Origin: a virus
Length of the DNA: 28,255 nucleotides
Reading direction: 5' to 3' (one strand)
Virus record (IMG/VR): IMGVR_UViG_3300003322_001190
Span: 25,655 to 53,909 of that record
Shown: positions 15,509 through 22,343 of the stretch, piece after piece
How positions within the stretch are numbered: position 1 is the stretch's first letter
How the letters are laid out: each line of letters begins with the position of its first letter
Notes under the pieces: model-generated
Told to the model about the DNA's origin: nothing
Databases searched by the model: none
The model's input: only the letters and a program-made list of their open reading frames with translations
Program-made: the position numbers and the translations under genes

Positions 15509-16375
15509 TCAGTCCTGGTCGTTCATCCAGAGGGTTCCGGTCATGGCTCGCGCGAGGAGCTGCTTCAGCTCGTAGCGCTCCAGGAACTCGATCAGCGCGT
15601 CATGGACCGGGCTGCGCATGCCGGTCGGATGGAACCTCGGCGGGGGCGGTACCTCCAGTCCCGGCAGGGGGAGCCGGAGGTTCACCAGGACCCGGCTCAG
15701 ACGGGCCTGAGGGAGGTTCTCCCGGACTTTCGGGTCCTCGATGGACTCCAGGTCCCCTCGGGCCTCCCGGACGAGCTGTGTGGCCTTCACAGGGCCGATG
15801 CCGGGGACGCCGGGGATGTTGTCCGACGTGTCGCCGACGAGGGCCATCCAGGTGGGCAGCCACTCCGGCGGGATCCCGTACTTGTCCTGGACGGTGAACC
15901 GGTTCCAGCGTTCGCCGGTGGAACGCAGGACCTCGCAGTCGTAGCCGTTGGGGTTCCACACGGCGAGCTGGAGGAAGTCCTTGTCCTCGGAGACGAGGAC
16001 GATCTTCTCCTCGGCGTCGTGCCAGTACTTGGCGATCAGGTCGTCCGCCTCCACGCCGGGGCGCTCGGTGTGGAACACCCCGGCCAGCGAGAGGAACTCC
16101 TTCACGAGAAACCGCTCCCGGCTGGAGCGCATGGAGGTGGCCGTCCGACGGTGGGCCTTGTAGGTCGGCAGGAGGTTCGAGCGGTAGTGCGACCCTCCCC
16201 CGTCCCAGCAGACCGCGACCCGGTCCGGCTGCTCCTCGCGGATGTGCCGCAGCAGGATGTTCGTGAAGACCACCAGGGCCGCCGTGGACTCCCCGTCGGC
16301 CGTCATCGCCTCGGTGCGGGTGGCGTGCCACGCCCTCGCGAAGAGGTTGTTGGCGTCCACGAGGAGCAGGGTCAC
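15509..16375 (-). CDS. FEN/T5-type 5'-3' exonuclease (flap nuclease)
   Basis: This 288-residue protein matches the PIN/FEN fold nuclease that removes RNA primers and 5' flaps. D7 is in LLVDANN, D58 in VCWDGG, and E109, D111 and D112 in GVEADD. D131 and D133 are in SEDKDF, and D182 and D185 in VGDTSDNIPG. The last leads into the helix-hairpin-helix PGVPGIGPVKA that grips DNA. The arch region YKAHRRTATSMRSSRERF is strongly basic. GTG 16375 overlaps the phosphoesterase stop as GTGA and has GGAGGCCGGAGA before it, so the longer frame is rejected. It is the last gene before the gap at 15338-15508. No polymerase A domain is attached, consistent with a separate DnaE-type polymerase. Confidence 0.92.
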   Translation of the reverse strand: MTLLLVDANNLFARAWHATRTEAMTADGESTAALVVFTNILLRHIREEQPDRVAVCWDGGGSHYRSNLLPTYKAHRRTATSMRSSRERFLVKEFLSLAGVFHTERPGVEADDLIAKYWHDAEEKIVLVSEDKDFLQLAVWNPNGYDCEVLRSTGERWNRFTVQDKYGIPPEWLPTWMALVGDTSDNIPGVPGIGPVKATQLVREARGDLESIEDPKVRENLPQARLSRVLVNLRLPLPGLEVPPPPRFHPTGMRSPVHDALIEFLERYELKQLLARAMTGTLWMNDQD

Positions 16376-17421
16376 TCTCCGGCCTCCAGGGCGAAGTCCC
16401 GCTCGATCGCGTCCGAGTAGCCCGAGAAGGTCTTGCCGGACCAGGTGAGGGTGAAGCCCTTGCCGGAGTACTCCTTGCCGTCCAGCTCCATGTCGAGGTC
16501 CTTGCCGACCTCCAGGACCGCGATCGAGGCCGTCTTCATACCGGTGCCGCCGGAGTGCCGGGAGGCCTCCGGGTCGCAGTCGAGCGCCTTCACGTACGTG
16601 CCGTTGGGCAGGTACTGGTCGTAGGGCCAGTGGAGGTGGCCGTGGCACAGGAGCTTGGGCTTCTTGGCGTCCACCACCTCCTGGATCGCCTCCTGGTTCG
16701 GCCAGCAGTCCACGAGGTCCTTGCGGTTCCAGTCTGGCGAGGACAGGCGCGGCTTGTCGTGGGTGAGCAGGATGTCGACCTCGCCCTCCCGCAGCGCGTA
16801 GTCCAGCTCCTCCTGGGAGATCTCCTCCTGGGACCACCACTGGAGCTGGCCGGTGTGCAGGATGTAGCGGTCGTTTCGGCTGAGCGTGCGGCCCGCATCC
16901 TGGCGCATCTGGGCCTTCATGAGCAGCGCGCGGTCCTGGTGGACCCTCGGCGCCTTGTCGACGCTGTACGCGCCTCCCAGGGACATGAACCGGACCCCGT
17001 TCCAGGTCCACCGGTGGCCCCTCGGGGAGTAGAACAGCCACGGCTTGACCTCGAAGAAGCCGTCGGCCGTACGGGGCTTCTCGGCCTCCCACTGGAACAG
17101 CAGGTCGTAGTTCTCGTGGTTGCCGGGCAGGAAGCACACCGGAACGTTCATGCGCTGGGCCCACTTCGAGACCCCGCTGGTGAAGGCGCCGTTGTCGAGG
17201 TGGTCCCAGACGCCGAAGTCGCCGAGGACGAACACGGCGTCGCACCCGTTCTTCTTGGCGTGCTGGAGCAGCCACCGGACGTGGTTCTCGTCCCCATGCG
17301 TGTCACCGGAGAGCAAGATGCGCGAGGGCTCGAAGTCCTCGAAGAGCTTGTGCGCCTGGTCGGCGGCAGCGGCCTTGCGCGGGGGCTTGGCGTACTTCTG
17401 GATCCTGGCGGGATTCGTCAC
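16372..17421 (-). CDS. Calcineurin-like metallophosphoesterase
   Basis: This 349-residue protein has the five metal motifs in order: GDTHGD (D40, H42), LGDFG (D68), PGNHEN (N101, H102), LLTHDKPR and CHGHLH. The family covers phosphatases, phosphodiesterases and Mre11/SbcD nucleases. The substrate cannot be read from sequence, and no Mre11-type DNA-binding domain is evident. The first 30 residues are basic. GTG 17421 overlaps the previous stop as GTGA and follows GAGGAGCCCGTTCC. It overlaps the flap nuclease gene, so a role in trimming nucleic acid ends or nucleotides is plausible but inferred. A related 10-mer (TGGCGGGATT) lies just inside its start at 17406-17415. Confidence 0.88.
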   Translation of the reverse strand: MTNPARIQKYAKPPRKAAAADQAHKLFEDFEPSRILLSGDTHGDENHVRWLLQHAKKNGCDAVFVLGDFGVWDHLDNGAFTSGVSKWAQRMNVPVCFLPGNHENYDLLFQWEAEKPRTADGFFEVKPWLFYSPRGHRWTWNGVRFMSLGGAYSVDKAPRVHQDRALLMKAQMRQDAGRTLSRNDRYILHTGQLQWWSQEEISQEELDYALREGEVDILLTHDKPRLSSPDWNRKDLVDCWPNQEAIQEVVDAKKPKLLCHGHLHWPYDQYLPNGTYVKALDCDPEASRHSGGTGMKTASIAVLEVGKDLDMELDGKEYSGKGFTLTWSGKTFSGYSDAIERDFALEAGE

Positions 17422-17906
17422 GGAACGGGCTCCTCGATCACTCGGTGCAGGACAGCCTGGAGCAGGACGAGCTGGAGAACGATCGAGAACTTCGCCCCGT
17501 CGATCGCCCCGTTCTCCACGAGGGCGTGGGCCATGCGCTCGATGTCGGCCAGCGTGTAGTAGCGGTTGCCGGTCTCCGTGCGCTTGGGCTCCAGGACCAC
17601 GTCGTCCAGGACGAAGTAGCCCTGCGGGTAGTGGTTGGCCGGACGGTACCTCCAGCGGAGCCAGTCCGGCCCCTTGCCGAAGAACAGCTTGGCCGTCTCC
17701 TGGACGGTGTACGCGGGCAGCGGCTGGCCGCTGTCGTTGAGGGTGAACATGTGGTCCCACATGAAGAACTCCCGGTCGCTCTCGGGGTCCTTGCGGGCCT
17801 GGATGTCGTACTTCACGGTCAGCTCGGAGAACGGCACCACGGCGAGGCCCTCAGCGGCCTCGTGGACGTCCTCCGAGCCGCCGTGCGGGTCCTGGGTCTC
17901 TGTCAT
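17418..17906 (-). CDS. MerR/excisionase-like helix-turn-helix protein
   Basis: This 162-residue protein has two parts resembling MerR-type winged helices. YTVQETAKLFFGKGPDWLRW looks like helix-turn-helix, and NRYYTLADIERMAHALVENG looks like the second element, near residues 115-135. The N-terminus is acidic and the last 30 residues form a hydrophobic helix (FSIVLQLVLLQAVLHRVIEE) that may dimerise. There is no effector domain. ATG 17906 has TAGGAGGAAACCC, one of the strongest ribosome-binding sites here. A strong hairpin lies just upstream. It may regulate phage genes or act as an accessory DNA-binding protein. The HTH call is from pattern only. Confidence 0.7.
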   Translation of the reverse strand: MTETQDPHGGSEDVHEAAEGLAVVPFSELTVKYDIQARKDPESDREFFMWDHMFTLNDSGQPLPAYTVQETAKLFFGKGPDWLRWRYRPANHYPQGYFVLDDVVLEPKRTETGNRYYTLADIERMAHALVENGAIDGAKFSIVLQLVLLQAVLHRVIEEPVP

Positions 17907-17925
17907 GGGTTTCCTCCTACAGCGG

Positions 17926-17958
17926 GGCCGGGGAAGCCCGTGGAGGGCGTCCCCGGCC
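17926..17958 (-). terminator. Strong stem-loop between 17972 and 17906 genes
   Basis: GGCCGGGGA at 17926-17934 pairs with TCCCCGGCC at 17950-17958. GCCC/GGGC inside extends the stem around a five-base loop. It lies 13 bases past the upstream stop, with no U-run, and is followed directly by the RBS of the HTH gene. It is probably an attenuator or RNA-processing/stability element. Confidence 0.6.
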
Positions 17959-17971
17959 GGGGGTGTCCGGG

Positions 17972-18712
17972 TCAGCGCTTCTTCTTCAGAGCGCGCAGGT
18001 ACAGGGCGGAGCCGTCGCGGCCCTTCTTGACGGTGCGGCTGAGCAGCTCCACGCGGCCGGTCTTCAAGACGAAGGCTCGGATCTTCTCGGCGGTCGGCAC
18101 CCGGCGGACCTCCGTCATCGCGTAGTACTCCTCCTTGGTCAGCTCACCGGCCTCGTACATCTCGGTGATCGCGCCGAGGTTCTCGGAAGTGCGGCCCGAG
18201 CTGAACTGGGTGGAGAAGCGGAGCGTGGTGCCGGGAATCTCGGTGTCCACCGGCTCGCCCTTGGCCGCCAGGATGTAGTGGCCGTCCTTGTCGCGCGGGG
18301 TCGCCGGGGTGACGACCTTGCCGCCACGGACGACGTCCTTCGGGACCGCGAGTCCCTGCTCCTCGGCGTCCACGTCCTGGTGCGTCTTGACGTACTCCTT
18401 GAGGATCTCCTCGCGCTCGGACAGGAGCTTGCCGACGGCCTTGATCGCCTCCATCTCGACGCCGATCGAGCCGATCTCCTCCGGGCGCATGGTGCGCCGG
18501 TCGGTGACCGTGACCTTGTTGAAGGTCGAGGACAGGACCTTGAGGGCCTGGCGGATCTCCGTGGTCGCAGTGAGCGGGGTCGGCAGGGTCGGGAAGTCCG
18601 AGCCCGCCTCCTCCTGCGGGATCTCCACGGAGAGTCCCTCGGCGATGTCCTTGAGGGACTTGTCCGCGAGCTGGAGCTTCTGAGCGCGGGAGATGGCAAC
18701 GAGTTCGGTCAT
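17972..18712 (-). CDS. Unknown 246-residue protein
   Basis: The start MTELVAISRAQKLQLADKSL follows CAGGAGGCGCCCT at ATG 18712; an earlier in-frame codon at 18754 lies before the RBS and is rejected. The protein is helical in its first half (residues 1-110, including EIRQALKVLSSTFNKVTV and MEAIKAVGKLLSEREEILKE, with coiled-coil character). It then has a mixed region (KDGHYILAAKGEPVDTEI) and a basic C-terminus (SRTVKKGRDGSALYLRALKK). It has no Cys, no signal peptide and no known catalytic motif. It is the first gene after a strong terminator and a candidate promoter, so it may be well expressed. The function is unknown; a structural or DNA-binding role would fit the basic tail. Confidence 0.82.
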   Translation of the reverse strand: MTELVAISRAQKLQLADKSLKDIAEGLSVEIPQEEAGSDFPTLPTPLTATTEIRQALKVLSSTFNKVTVTDRRTMRPEEIGSIGVEMEAIKAVGKLLSEREEILKEYVKTHQDVDAEEQGLAVPKDVVRGGKVVTPATPRDKDGHYILAAKGEPVDTEIPGTTLRFSTQFSSGRTSENLGAITEMYEAGELTKEEYYAMTEVRRVPTAEKIRAFVLKTGRVELLSRTVKKGRDGSALYLRALKKKR

Positions 18713-18737
18713 AGGGCGCCTCCTGGGGCGGTTGGTG

Positions 18738-18760
18738 TCTCTGGCGTTGGTCAAAGACTA
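18738..18760 (-). promoter_or_regulatory. Candidate promoter for the 18712 gene
   Basis: A -10 like TAGTCT (minus strand, 18760-18755) is followed 7 bases later by ACGCCAGAGA (18747-18738). The same 10-mer follows the -10 of the DinG-gene promoter. The -35 is poor (TTCCCT at 17-base spacing). Start would be near A18747, giving a leader of about 35 bases with AGGAGG. Confidence 0.45.
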
Positions 18761-18780
18761 CAGGATTTCTTGGAGAAAGG

Positions 18781-18817
18781 GAAGAGGCCCCTCTGTCCGT
18801 GGCAGAGGGGCCTCTTC
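18781..18817 (-). terminator. Intrinsic-terminator-like hairpin, 15-bp perfect stem
   Basis: GAAGAGGCCCCTCTG at 18781-18795 and its exact complement at 18803-18817 enclose a 7-base loop. It starts 3 bases after the stop of the 19108 gene and is followed on the minus strand by CCTTTCTCC. It should end the DinG transcript. Confidence 0.8.
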
Positions 18818-18820
18818 CGC

Positions 18821-19108
18821 TCAGGGAGTGATGGTCCAGCTCCAAGGCCTGGGAGGGTCCGGATCGGGCCGGTCGGCGTTGAGCTGCCGCACGTACTCGA
18901 CCTCCTCGTGCAGCTCCTCGGCGCGGCGATTCTCCTCCCAGAAGCTGCCGGTGACCTTGACCTCAATGGGCTGGTTCAGCCCCCGGAGCTTGGGCAGGTC
19001 GTCGAAGTAGACCACCGACCGGATCTTCGGATCGTTCGGGCTGCACTCCCGCAACCGACACCAGTCGAGGAACTGGCGCCGGTTGACCGAGAGGACGACG
19101 GTGATCAC
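18821..19108 (-). CDS. Unknown 95-residue protein overlapping the helicase gene
   Basis: GTG 19108 overlaps the helicase stop as GTGA, and the frame ends at 18821 just before a strong terminator, so the gene fills the operon's end precisely. The product starts VITVVLSVNRRQFLDWCRLR and contains SPNDPKIRSVVYFDDLPKLR, with a charged, Pro-rich tail (PDPDPPRPWSWTITP). It appears to be a small alpha/beta domain. There is no recognisable motif. Translational coupling suggests that it is made together with the helicase and could be a partner, but that is inference. Confidence 0.75.
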   Translation of the reverse strand: MITVVLSVNRRQFLDWCRLRECSPNDPKIRSVVYFDDLPKLRGLNQPIEVKVTGSFWEENRRAEELHEEVEYVRQLNADRPDPDPPRPWSWTITP

Positions 19109-21117
19109 CGGCCGAAGCTCTTGCCCGCGTAGAACTCCCGGACGTCCGAGAGCTTCGTGGTGACGGGGAAGTCCGGCAGCGCGTGGACGATCGAGCGGCC
19201 GTACGGGGTGGAGCTGAGGCGGGAGTCCATGATCGCCACCACGCCCCGGTCCTCCCGGGTCCGGATGAGGCGGCCCACGCCCTGCTCCAGGGTGAGGGTC
19301 ATCATCGGGATCGAGAGGGTGGCGAAGGGGCGGCGCCCCGCGCGCTCCTCGGCCAGGGACCGGGCCGCGAAGATCGGGTCGGTCGGGACCGGGAAGGGCA
19401 TCTTGTCGATGATCACCAGGCGGCAGGCGTTGCCCGGGATGTCGACGCCGACGAAGAAGGACTTCAGGGCGAACAGGACCGAGTGCTCGTCCTCCTTGAA
19501 GACCCTCGCCAGCTCCTTGTTGGTGCGGCCGTCGCCCTGCATGAGGGTCGTCAGGCCCCGGTTCTCCAGGGACTCGGAGAGGTTCTCGTAGGACTCCTTC
19601 ATCGCGGCCCGGGAGGTGAAGAGCAGCAGGGCCCCGCCCTCGGCCATGTCGATGAGCTGGAGGGTGTCCGCCATCGTGCGGGCCATCCAGGCCTGGCGGT
19701 CCTTGGGGTTGGGGACGTCCTTGCCCGGGACGTACATCAGGGCCTGCTTGCCGAAGTCGAACGGCGTACCGACGTCCACGGTGCGGGCGTCCCACAGGCC
19801 CAGCGTGCGCTGGATGTAGCTGAAGTCCTTCGAGCCGTCCTTGTTGACCCCGGCGGACAGGGTGGCCGACATGATCACGGCCTCCACGTAGGCCCAGAGG
19901 TTCGCCTGGAGCCAGGGGCCGACCTGGACCGGCGCGACCTTCATCCGCCAGCGCTCCTCGCCGCGCACCTCGTACTTCTCGACCCAGCGGACGCGGTCAG
20001 CGTCCTCGGAGACGAGCAGCTCCTCCAGGGTGGACATGGCGTTCGACAGACGGGTGAGGAGGATCTTCCGGCGGGCGTTCTCCCGGTCGGCCTCGCTGCG
20101 GATCTCCAGGGACTGGAGGTCCAGGCGCAGGAGAGTGAACAGCTCCAGGACCTCGGCGAAGGGCTCGTAGTTCTCGGCGAACCAGGCCAGGGTCACGGCC
20201 TCGCCGCCGAGGGGCAGCAGGAGGTCCGCGAGCTTGTCCGCGATCACGCCCATGGCCTCGCCCCGGTGGGAAAGGTCGGTGCCGTGCAGGGCCGCGAAGC
20301 TGATCACGTCGCGGACGGTCAGCGCCAGGCCGGTGCCGGTGATGTCGTTGCCGAGCGCGTTCATCGCGTACTCGGGCAGCTCGTGACCCTCGTCGAAGAG
20401 GACCATGCCGTAGTCGCCGAGCATGGCCACCGGGCCCTGCTCGCGGTCGCGGGTCTTCTCACGGATCGCGACATCCGTCATCAGCATGGCCTGGTTGGTG
20501 ATCACCACGTCGACCTGCTGGCCGCGCTCCTTGACCGCCTCCGCGTAGCAGATGGCGCCGAAGGGGCACTCGGACTTGCCGGGGCACTCGTTGGAGCTGG
20601 AGGACATCTTCATCCAGCTCATGTCGTCGATCTCGGTGGCGAAGTGCTCGCGGTCGCCGTCGTGGCCGGGGTCGGCCTCCAGCTCCTCGCGGACGGCGAT
20701 GGCGACCTCGTGGCGCTCCAGGTCCTCACCGAGCAGCTTGGCCTGGCAGGCGTAGTTGGAGCGGCCCTTGACCAGCGCCCAGGTGAAGTCGATGCCGCTC
20801 TTCTCCTGGAGGAACGGCAGGTCCTTGTTCGCGTACTGCTCCTGGAGGGCCTTGGTGGCGGTGGCGACGACCACGCGGGTTCCCTGCGCGAGGGCCTGGA
20901 GGATCATCGGGACCGTGCCGCCGATGGACTTGCCGGTGCCGCAGCCCGCCTGGGCCAGGAGGTGCGACCCGTCGGCCATGGCCTGCTCGATGGAGGTCGC
21001 GAGGACCTGCTGGGGGATGCGGGGCTCGTAGCCCGGCATCCCCCTGGCGAGGTTGACCTCCACGTCCGCCCACGTACGCGGGGCTGCGGTGAAGGTCTCG
21101 GGGGCGATCGTGGTCAT
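19105..21117 (-). CDS. dinG: DinG/XPD-family Fe-S DNA helicase
   Basis: This 670-residue superfamily 2 helicase has QAGCGTGKS (P-loop, 58-64), VLFDEGH as motif II (242-245), IMSATLS as motif III, and VGVDIPG and QGVGRLIRTREDRG as motifs V and VI. Four cysteines (C124, C178, C184, C190) lie between motifs I and II, the place of the 4Fe-4S cluster in XPD and DinG. DinG unwinds 5'-3' and removes R-loops, D-loops or G-quadruplexes, useful in a G+C-rich genome. ATG 21117 follows GATCCCGCCAGGAGGCCCC, so the longer frame to 21294 is rejected. A promoter lies just upstream, and a coupled small gene and a strong terminator follow. Polarity and substrate are taken from the family. Confidence 0.92.
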   Translation of the reverse strand: MTTIAPETFTAAPRTWADVEVNLARGMPGYEPRIPQQVLATSIEQAMADGSHLLAQAGCGTGKSIGGTVPMILQALAQGTRVVVATATKALQEQYANKDLPFLQEKSGIDFTWALVKGRSNYACQAKLLGEDLERHEVAIAVREELEADPGHDGDREHFATEIDDMSWMKMSSSSNECPGKSECPFGAICYAEAVKERGQQVDVVITNQAMLMTDVAIREKTRDREQGPVAMLGDYGMVLFDEGHELPEYAMNALGNDITGTGLALTVRDVISFAALHGTDLSHRGEAMGVIADKLADLLLPLGGEAVTLAWFAENYEPFAEVLELFTLLRLDLQSLEIRSEADRENARRKILLTRLSNAMSTLEELLVSEDADRVRWVEKYEVRGEERWRMKVAPVQVGPWLQANLWAYVEAVIMSATLSAGVNKDGSKDFSYIQRTLGLWDARTVDVGTPFDFGKQALMYVPGKDVPNPKDRQAWMARTMADTLQLIDMAEGGALLLFTSRAAMKESYENLSESLENRGLTTLMQGDGRTNKELARVFKEDEHSVLFALKSFFVGVDIPGNACRLVIIDKMPFPVPTDPIFAARSLAEERAGRRPFATLSIPMMTLTLEQGVGRLIRTREDRGVVAIMDSRLSSTPYGRSIVHALPDFPVTTKLSDVREFYAGKSFGR

Positions 21118-21122
21118 GGGGC

Positions 21123-21136
21123 CTCCTGGCGGGATC
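21123..21136 (-). promoter_or_regulatory. Start-associated motif with RBS, DinG gene
   Basis: The minus strand reads GATCCCGCCAGGAG before ATG 21117, identical over 14 bases to the copy before the RuvC-like gene 20 kb away. Confidence 0.6.
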
Positions 21137-21139
21137 GTC

Positions 21140-21184
21140 TCTCTGGCGTCTCCGACGATACACCCAGGATTGTTGGAGGGGCAA
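21140..21184 (-). promoter_or_regulatory. Promoter for the DinG operon
   Basis: On the minus strand TTGCCC (21184-21179), 18 bases and TATCGT (21160-21155) form a fair sigma-70 type promoter. ACGCCAGAGA (21149-21140) begins at the expected start point and is repeated at the 18712 gene. The leader is about 30 bases. Confidence 0.65.
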
Positions 21185-21192
21185 CCCCTACT

Positions 21193-21204
21193 GTTTTTAA
21201 AAAC
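21193..21204. repeat. Perfect AT palindrome GTTTTTAAAAAC between divergent promoters
   Basis: This 12-bp palindrome is followed by GCG, so 15 bases are identical to the copy at 25375. It lies just upstream of the -35 box of the DinG promoter and next to a strong hairpin. It could act as an UP-like element or operator, or as the U-run of that hairpin on the minus strand. Confidence 0.65.
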
Positions 21205-21238
21205 GCGAAGCCCCAGGTTTCCCTGGGGCCTCTTCGCG
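21204..21238 (-). terminator. Strong hairpin followed by TTTTT on the minus strand
   Basis: CGCGAAG/CTTCGCG (21204-21210 with 21232-21238) and CCCCAGG/CCTGGGG (21211-21217 with 21222-21228) form a 14-bp stem with a 3-base bulge and a 4-base loop. On the minus strand it runs into GTTTTTAAAAAC, a textbook intrinsic terminator. It would stop leftward transcripts crossing the inverted cassette before the DinG promoter. Confidence 0.75.
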
Positions 21239-21256
21239 ATGCGCCCTTCGCGGGGG

Positions 21257-21262
21257 TACGAT
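21257..21262 (+). promoter_or_regulatory. Candidate -10 box for the plus-strand cassette
   Basis: TACGAT ends 6 bases before the GTG at 21269, so transcription would start at the start codon and give a leaderless mRNA, common in actinobacteria. The 10-mer GGGTACGATC recurs at 23350. The -35 region is not recognisable. Confidence 0.5.
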
Positions 21263-21268
21263 CGCTGC

Positions 21269-22273
21269 GTGCTCGATCGGGACTGGCATCCCATCGAGCA
21301 GACCCGCCCAACGCGAGCAGAACGGGCCTACATGAAGATGTCCTCCAACGCTACCGCAGCGACTCCCCCATTGCACGTTGACCTTGACGACATCAGGTCC
21401 GTGTTGCTGAACTCCCCTGACGCGATCGTGGAATGCCGCATCGCGTTCGCCCTGTACCTGAACCCCGACCAGCGCGGCATGCGTGCCCTGGAGCGCTCGG
21501 CCGGGGTCGCCTTCAACTCCGTTCTGGAGACCCTCTCCCCCACGCAGTGGGGCCACTCCGAGCACCGGCTGATCCAGACGATCGATCGCGGGAAGTCCTG
21601 GGACGCCGAGGGTCGCGAGATCTCGGTCTACCGGCTTGCCGAATCGGTGCGGGAACGAGTCACTAACTGCTCTATCTCTAAGAGCCCTTCAGACCCTGTA
21701 GGTCTGAAGGGCTGGAACTCTGCTGGAGATAGTGACTCACTCGCGCACCGATTGGCCGTCCTGGACCCGGCCCTGGACCTGTGGAGCCGCAAGAAGGACT
21801 CGCTGGGCCCGGAGGGCTGGAGGATCGCGGTCATCACGGGCATGGAGTCCATGGACCTGTCGGCCAAGGAGTGGGCCGAGCTGGCCGGAGGGAGCGACAG
21901 GGCCAAGCGGCTGGCCAAGAAGCTCACCGAGTACGGCTGGGGCCTGCTCACGCGCACGGGCAAGGCCAGGGCGACCCGGTACCGGCTGGACTGGACGATG
22001 CTCCTGGACGAGCGCTTCGGGGATCTGCTGATGGACCTGCGCGGCCGAGAGGGGCGTCTCCTGCTCCAGCACGCCGAGGAGCAGCGCCGGATCACCCAGC
22101 CCCAGCGGCCGAACCGGGGACCGGCCATGGCCGACGCTCTGCTGGCCGAGCTGGACGGAACGGAGACGGCAGAGCACCGGGAAGGGATCGAGCGGTTGGC
22201 CGAGCTGTGGCGTACGGCCACGGCCGAGGACTGGAGCAGGTGGTCCGAGGACCCTGTCAGTGTGAGGGCCTAG
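21269..22273 (+). CDS. Tandem winged-helix-like DNA-binding protein
   Basis: This plus-strand gene encodes 334 residues from GTG 21269. Residues about 37-125 look like a helix-rich DNA-binding domain with a wing (MRALERSAGVAFNSVLETLS, then RLIQTIDRGKSWDAEG). Residues about 198-242 look like a second winged helix (KEWAELAGGSDRAKRLAKKL, then TRTGKARATRYRLDW). The polar linker at about 130-160 is encoded by a 112-bp nested palindrome. GTG 21269 is chosen because a TACGAT -10 box sits right before it, fitting leaderless translation. ATG 21332 has no ribosome-binding site, though it remains possible. Candidate roles are repressor/regulator of the cassette or a replication initiator; lambda O also carries its origin inside its own gene. 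Neither is proven. Confidence 0.75.
   Translation: MLDRDWHPIEQTRPTRAERAYMKMSSNATAATPPLHVDLDDIRSVLLNSPDAIVECRIAFALYLNPDQRGMRALERSAGVAFNSVLETLSPTQWGHSEHRLIQTIDRGKSWDAEGREISVYRLAESVRERVTNCSISKSPSDPVGLKGWNSAGDSDSLAHRLAVLDPALDLWSRKKDSLGPEGWRIAVITGMESMDLSAKEWAELAGGSDRAKRLAKKLTEYGWGLLTRTGKARATRYRLDWTMLLDERFGDLLMDLRGREGRLLLQHAEEQRRITQPQRPNRGPAMADALLAELDGTETAEHREGIERLAELWRTATAEDWSRWSEDPVSVRA
21642..21753. repeat. 112-bp nested imperfect palindrome inside the 21269 gene
   Basis: The outer arms 21642-21665 and 21730-21753 match at 21 of 24 positions. The inner hairpin 21683-21695/21701-21713 is a perfect 13-bp stem with loop CTGTA. CTATCTC (21672-21678) can also pair with GAGATAG (21726-21732). The frame stays open through it, coding for a Ser/Asp/Gly-rich linker. 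Confidence 0.85.
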
Positions 22274-22291
22274 GATCCCCACCAAAGACGA

Positions 22292-22314
22292 AGGCCCGAC
22301 ACAGGGCCGGGCCT
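22292..22314 (+). terminator. Weak hairpin between the two plus-strand genes
   Basis: AGGCCCG (22292-22298) pairs with CGGGCCT (22308-22314) around a 9-base loop. It lies between the stop at 22273 and the RBS at 22332-22338. There is no U-run, so partial read-through into the antirepressor gene is expected. Confidence 0.4.
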
Positions 22315-22343
22315 CCATCTACTGCTGAGCACGAGGAGCGTAC

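Noticed and set aside
19183-21381. Plus-strand open frame of 732 codons opposite the DinG gene
   Set aside because: It is a mirror of the helicase gene, repetitive in composition and without motifs or an RBS.
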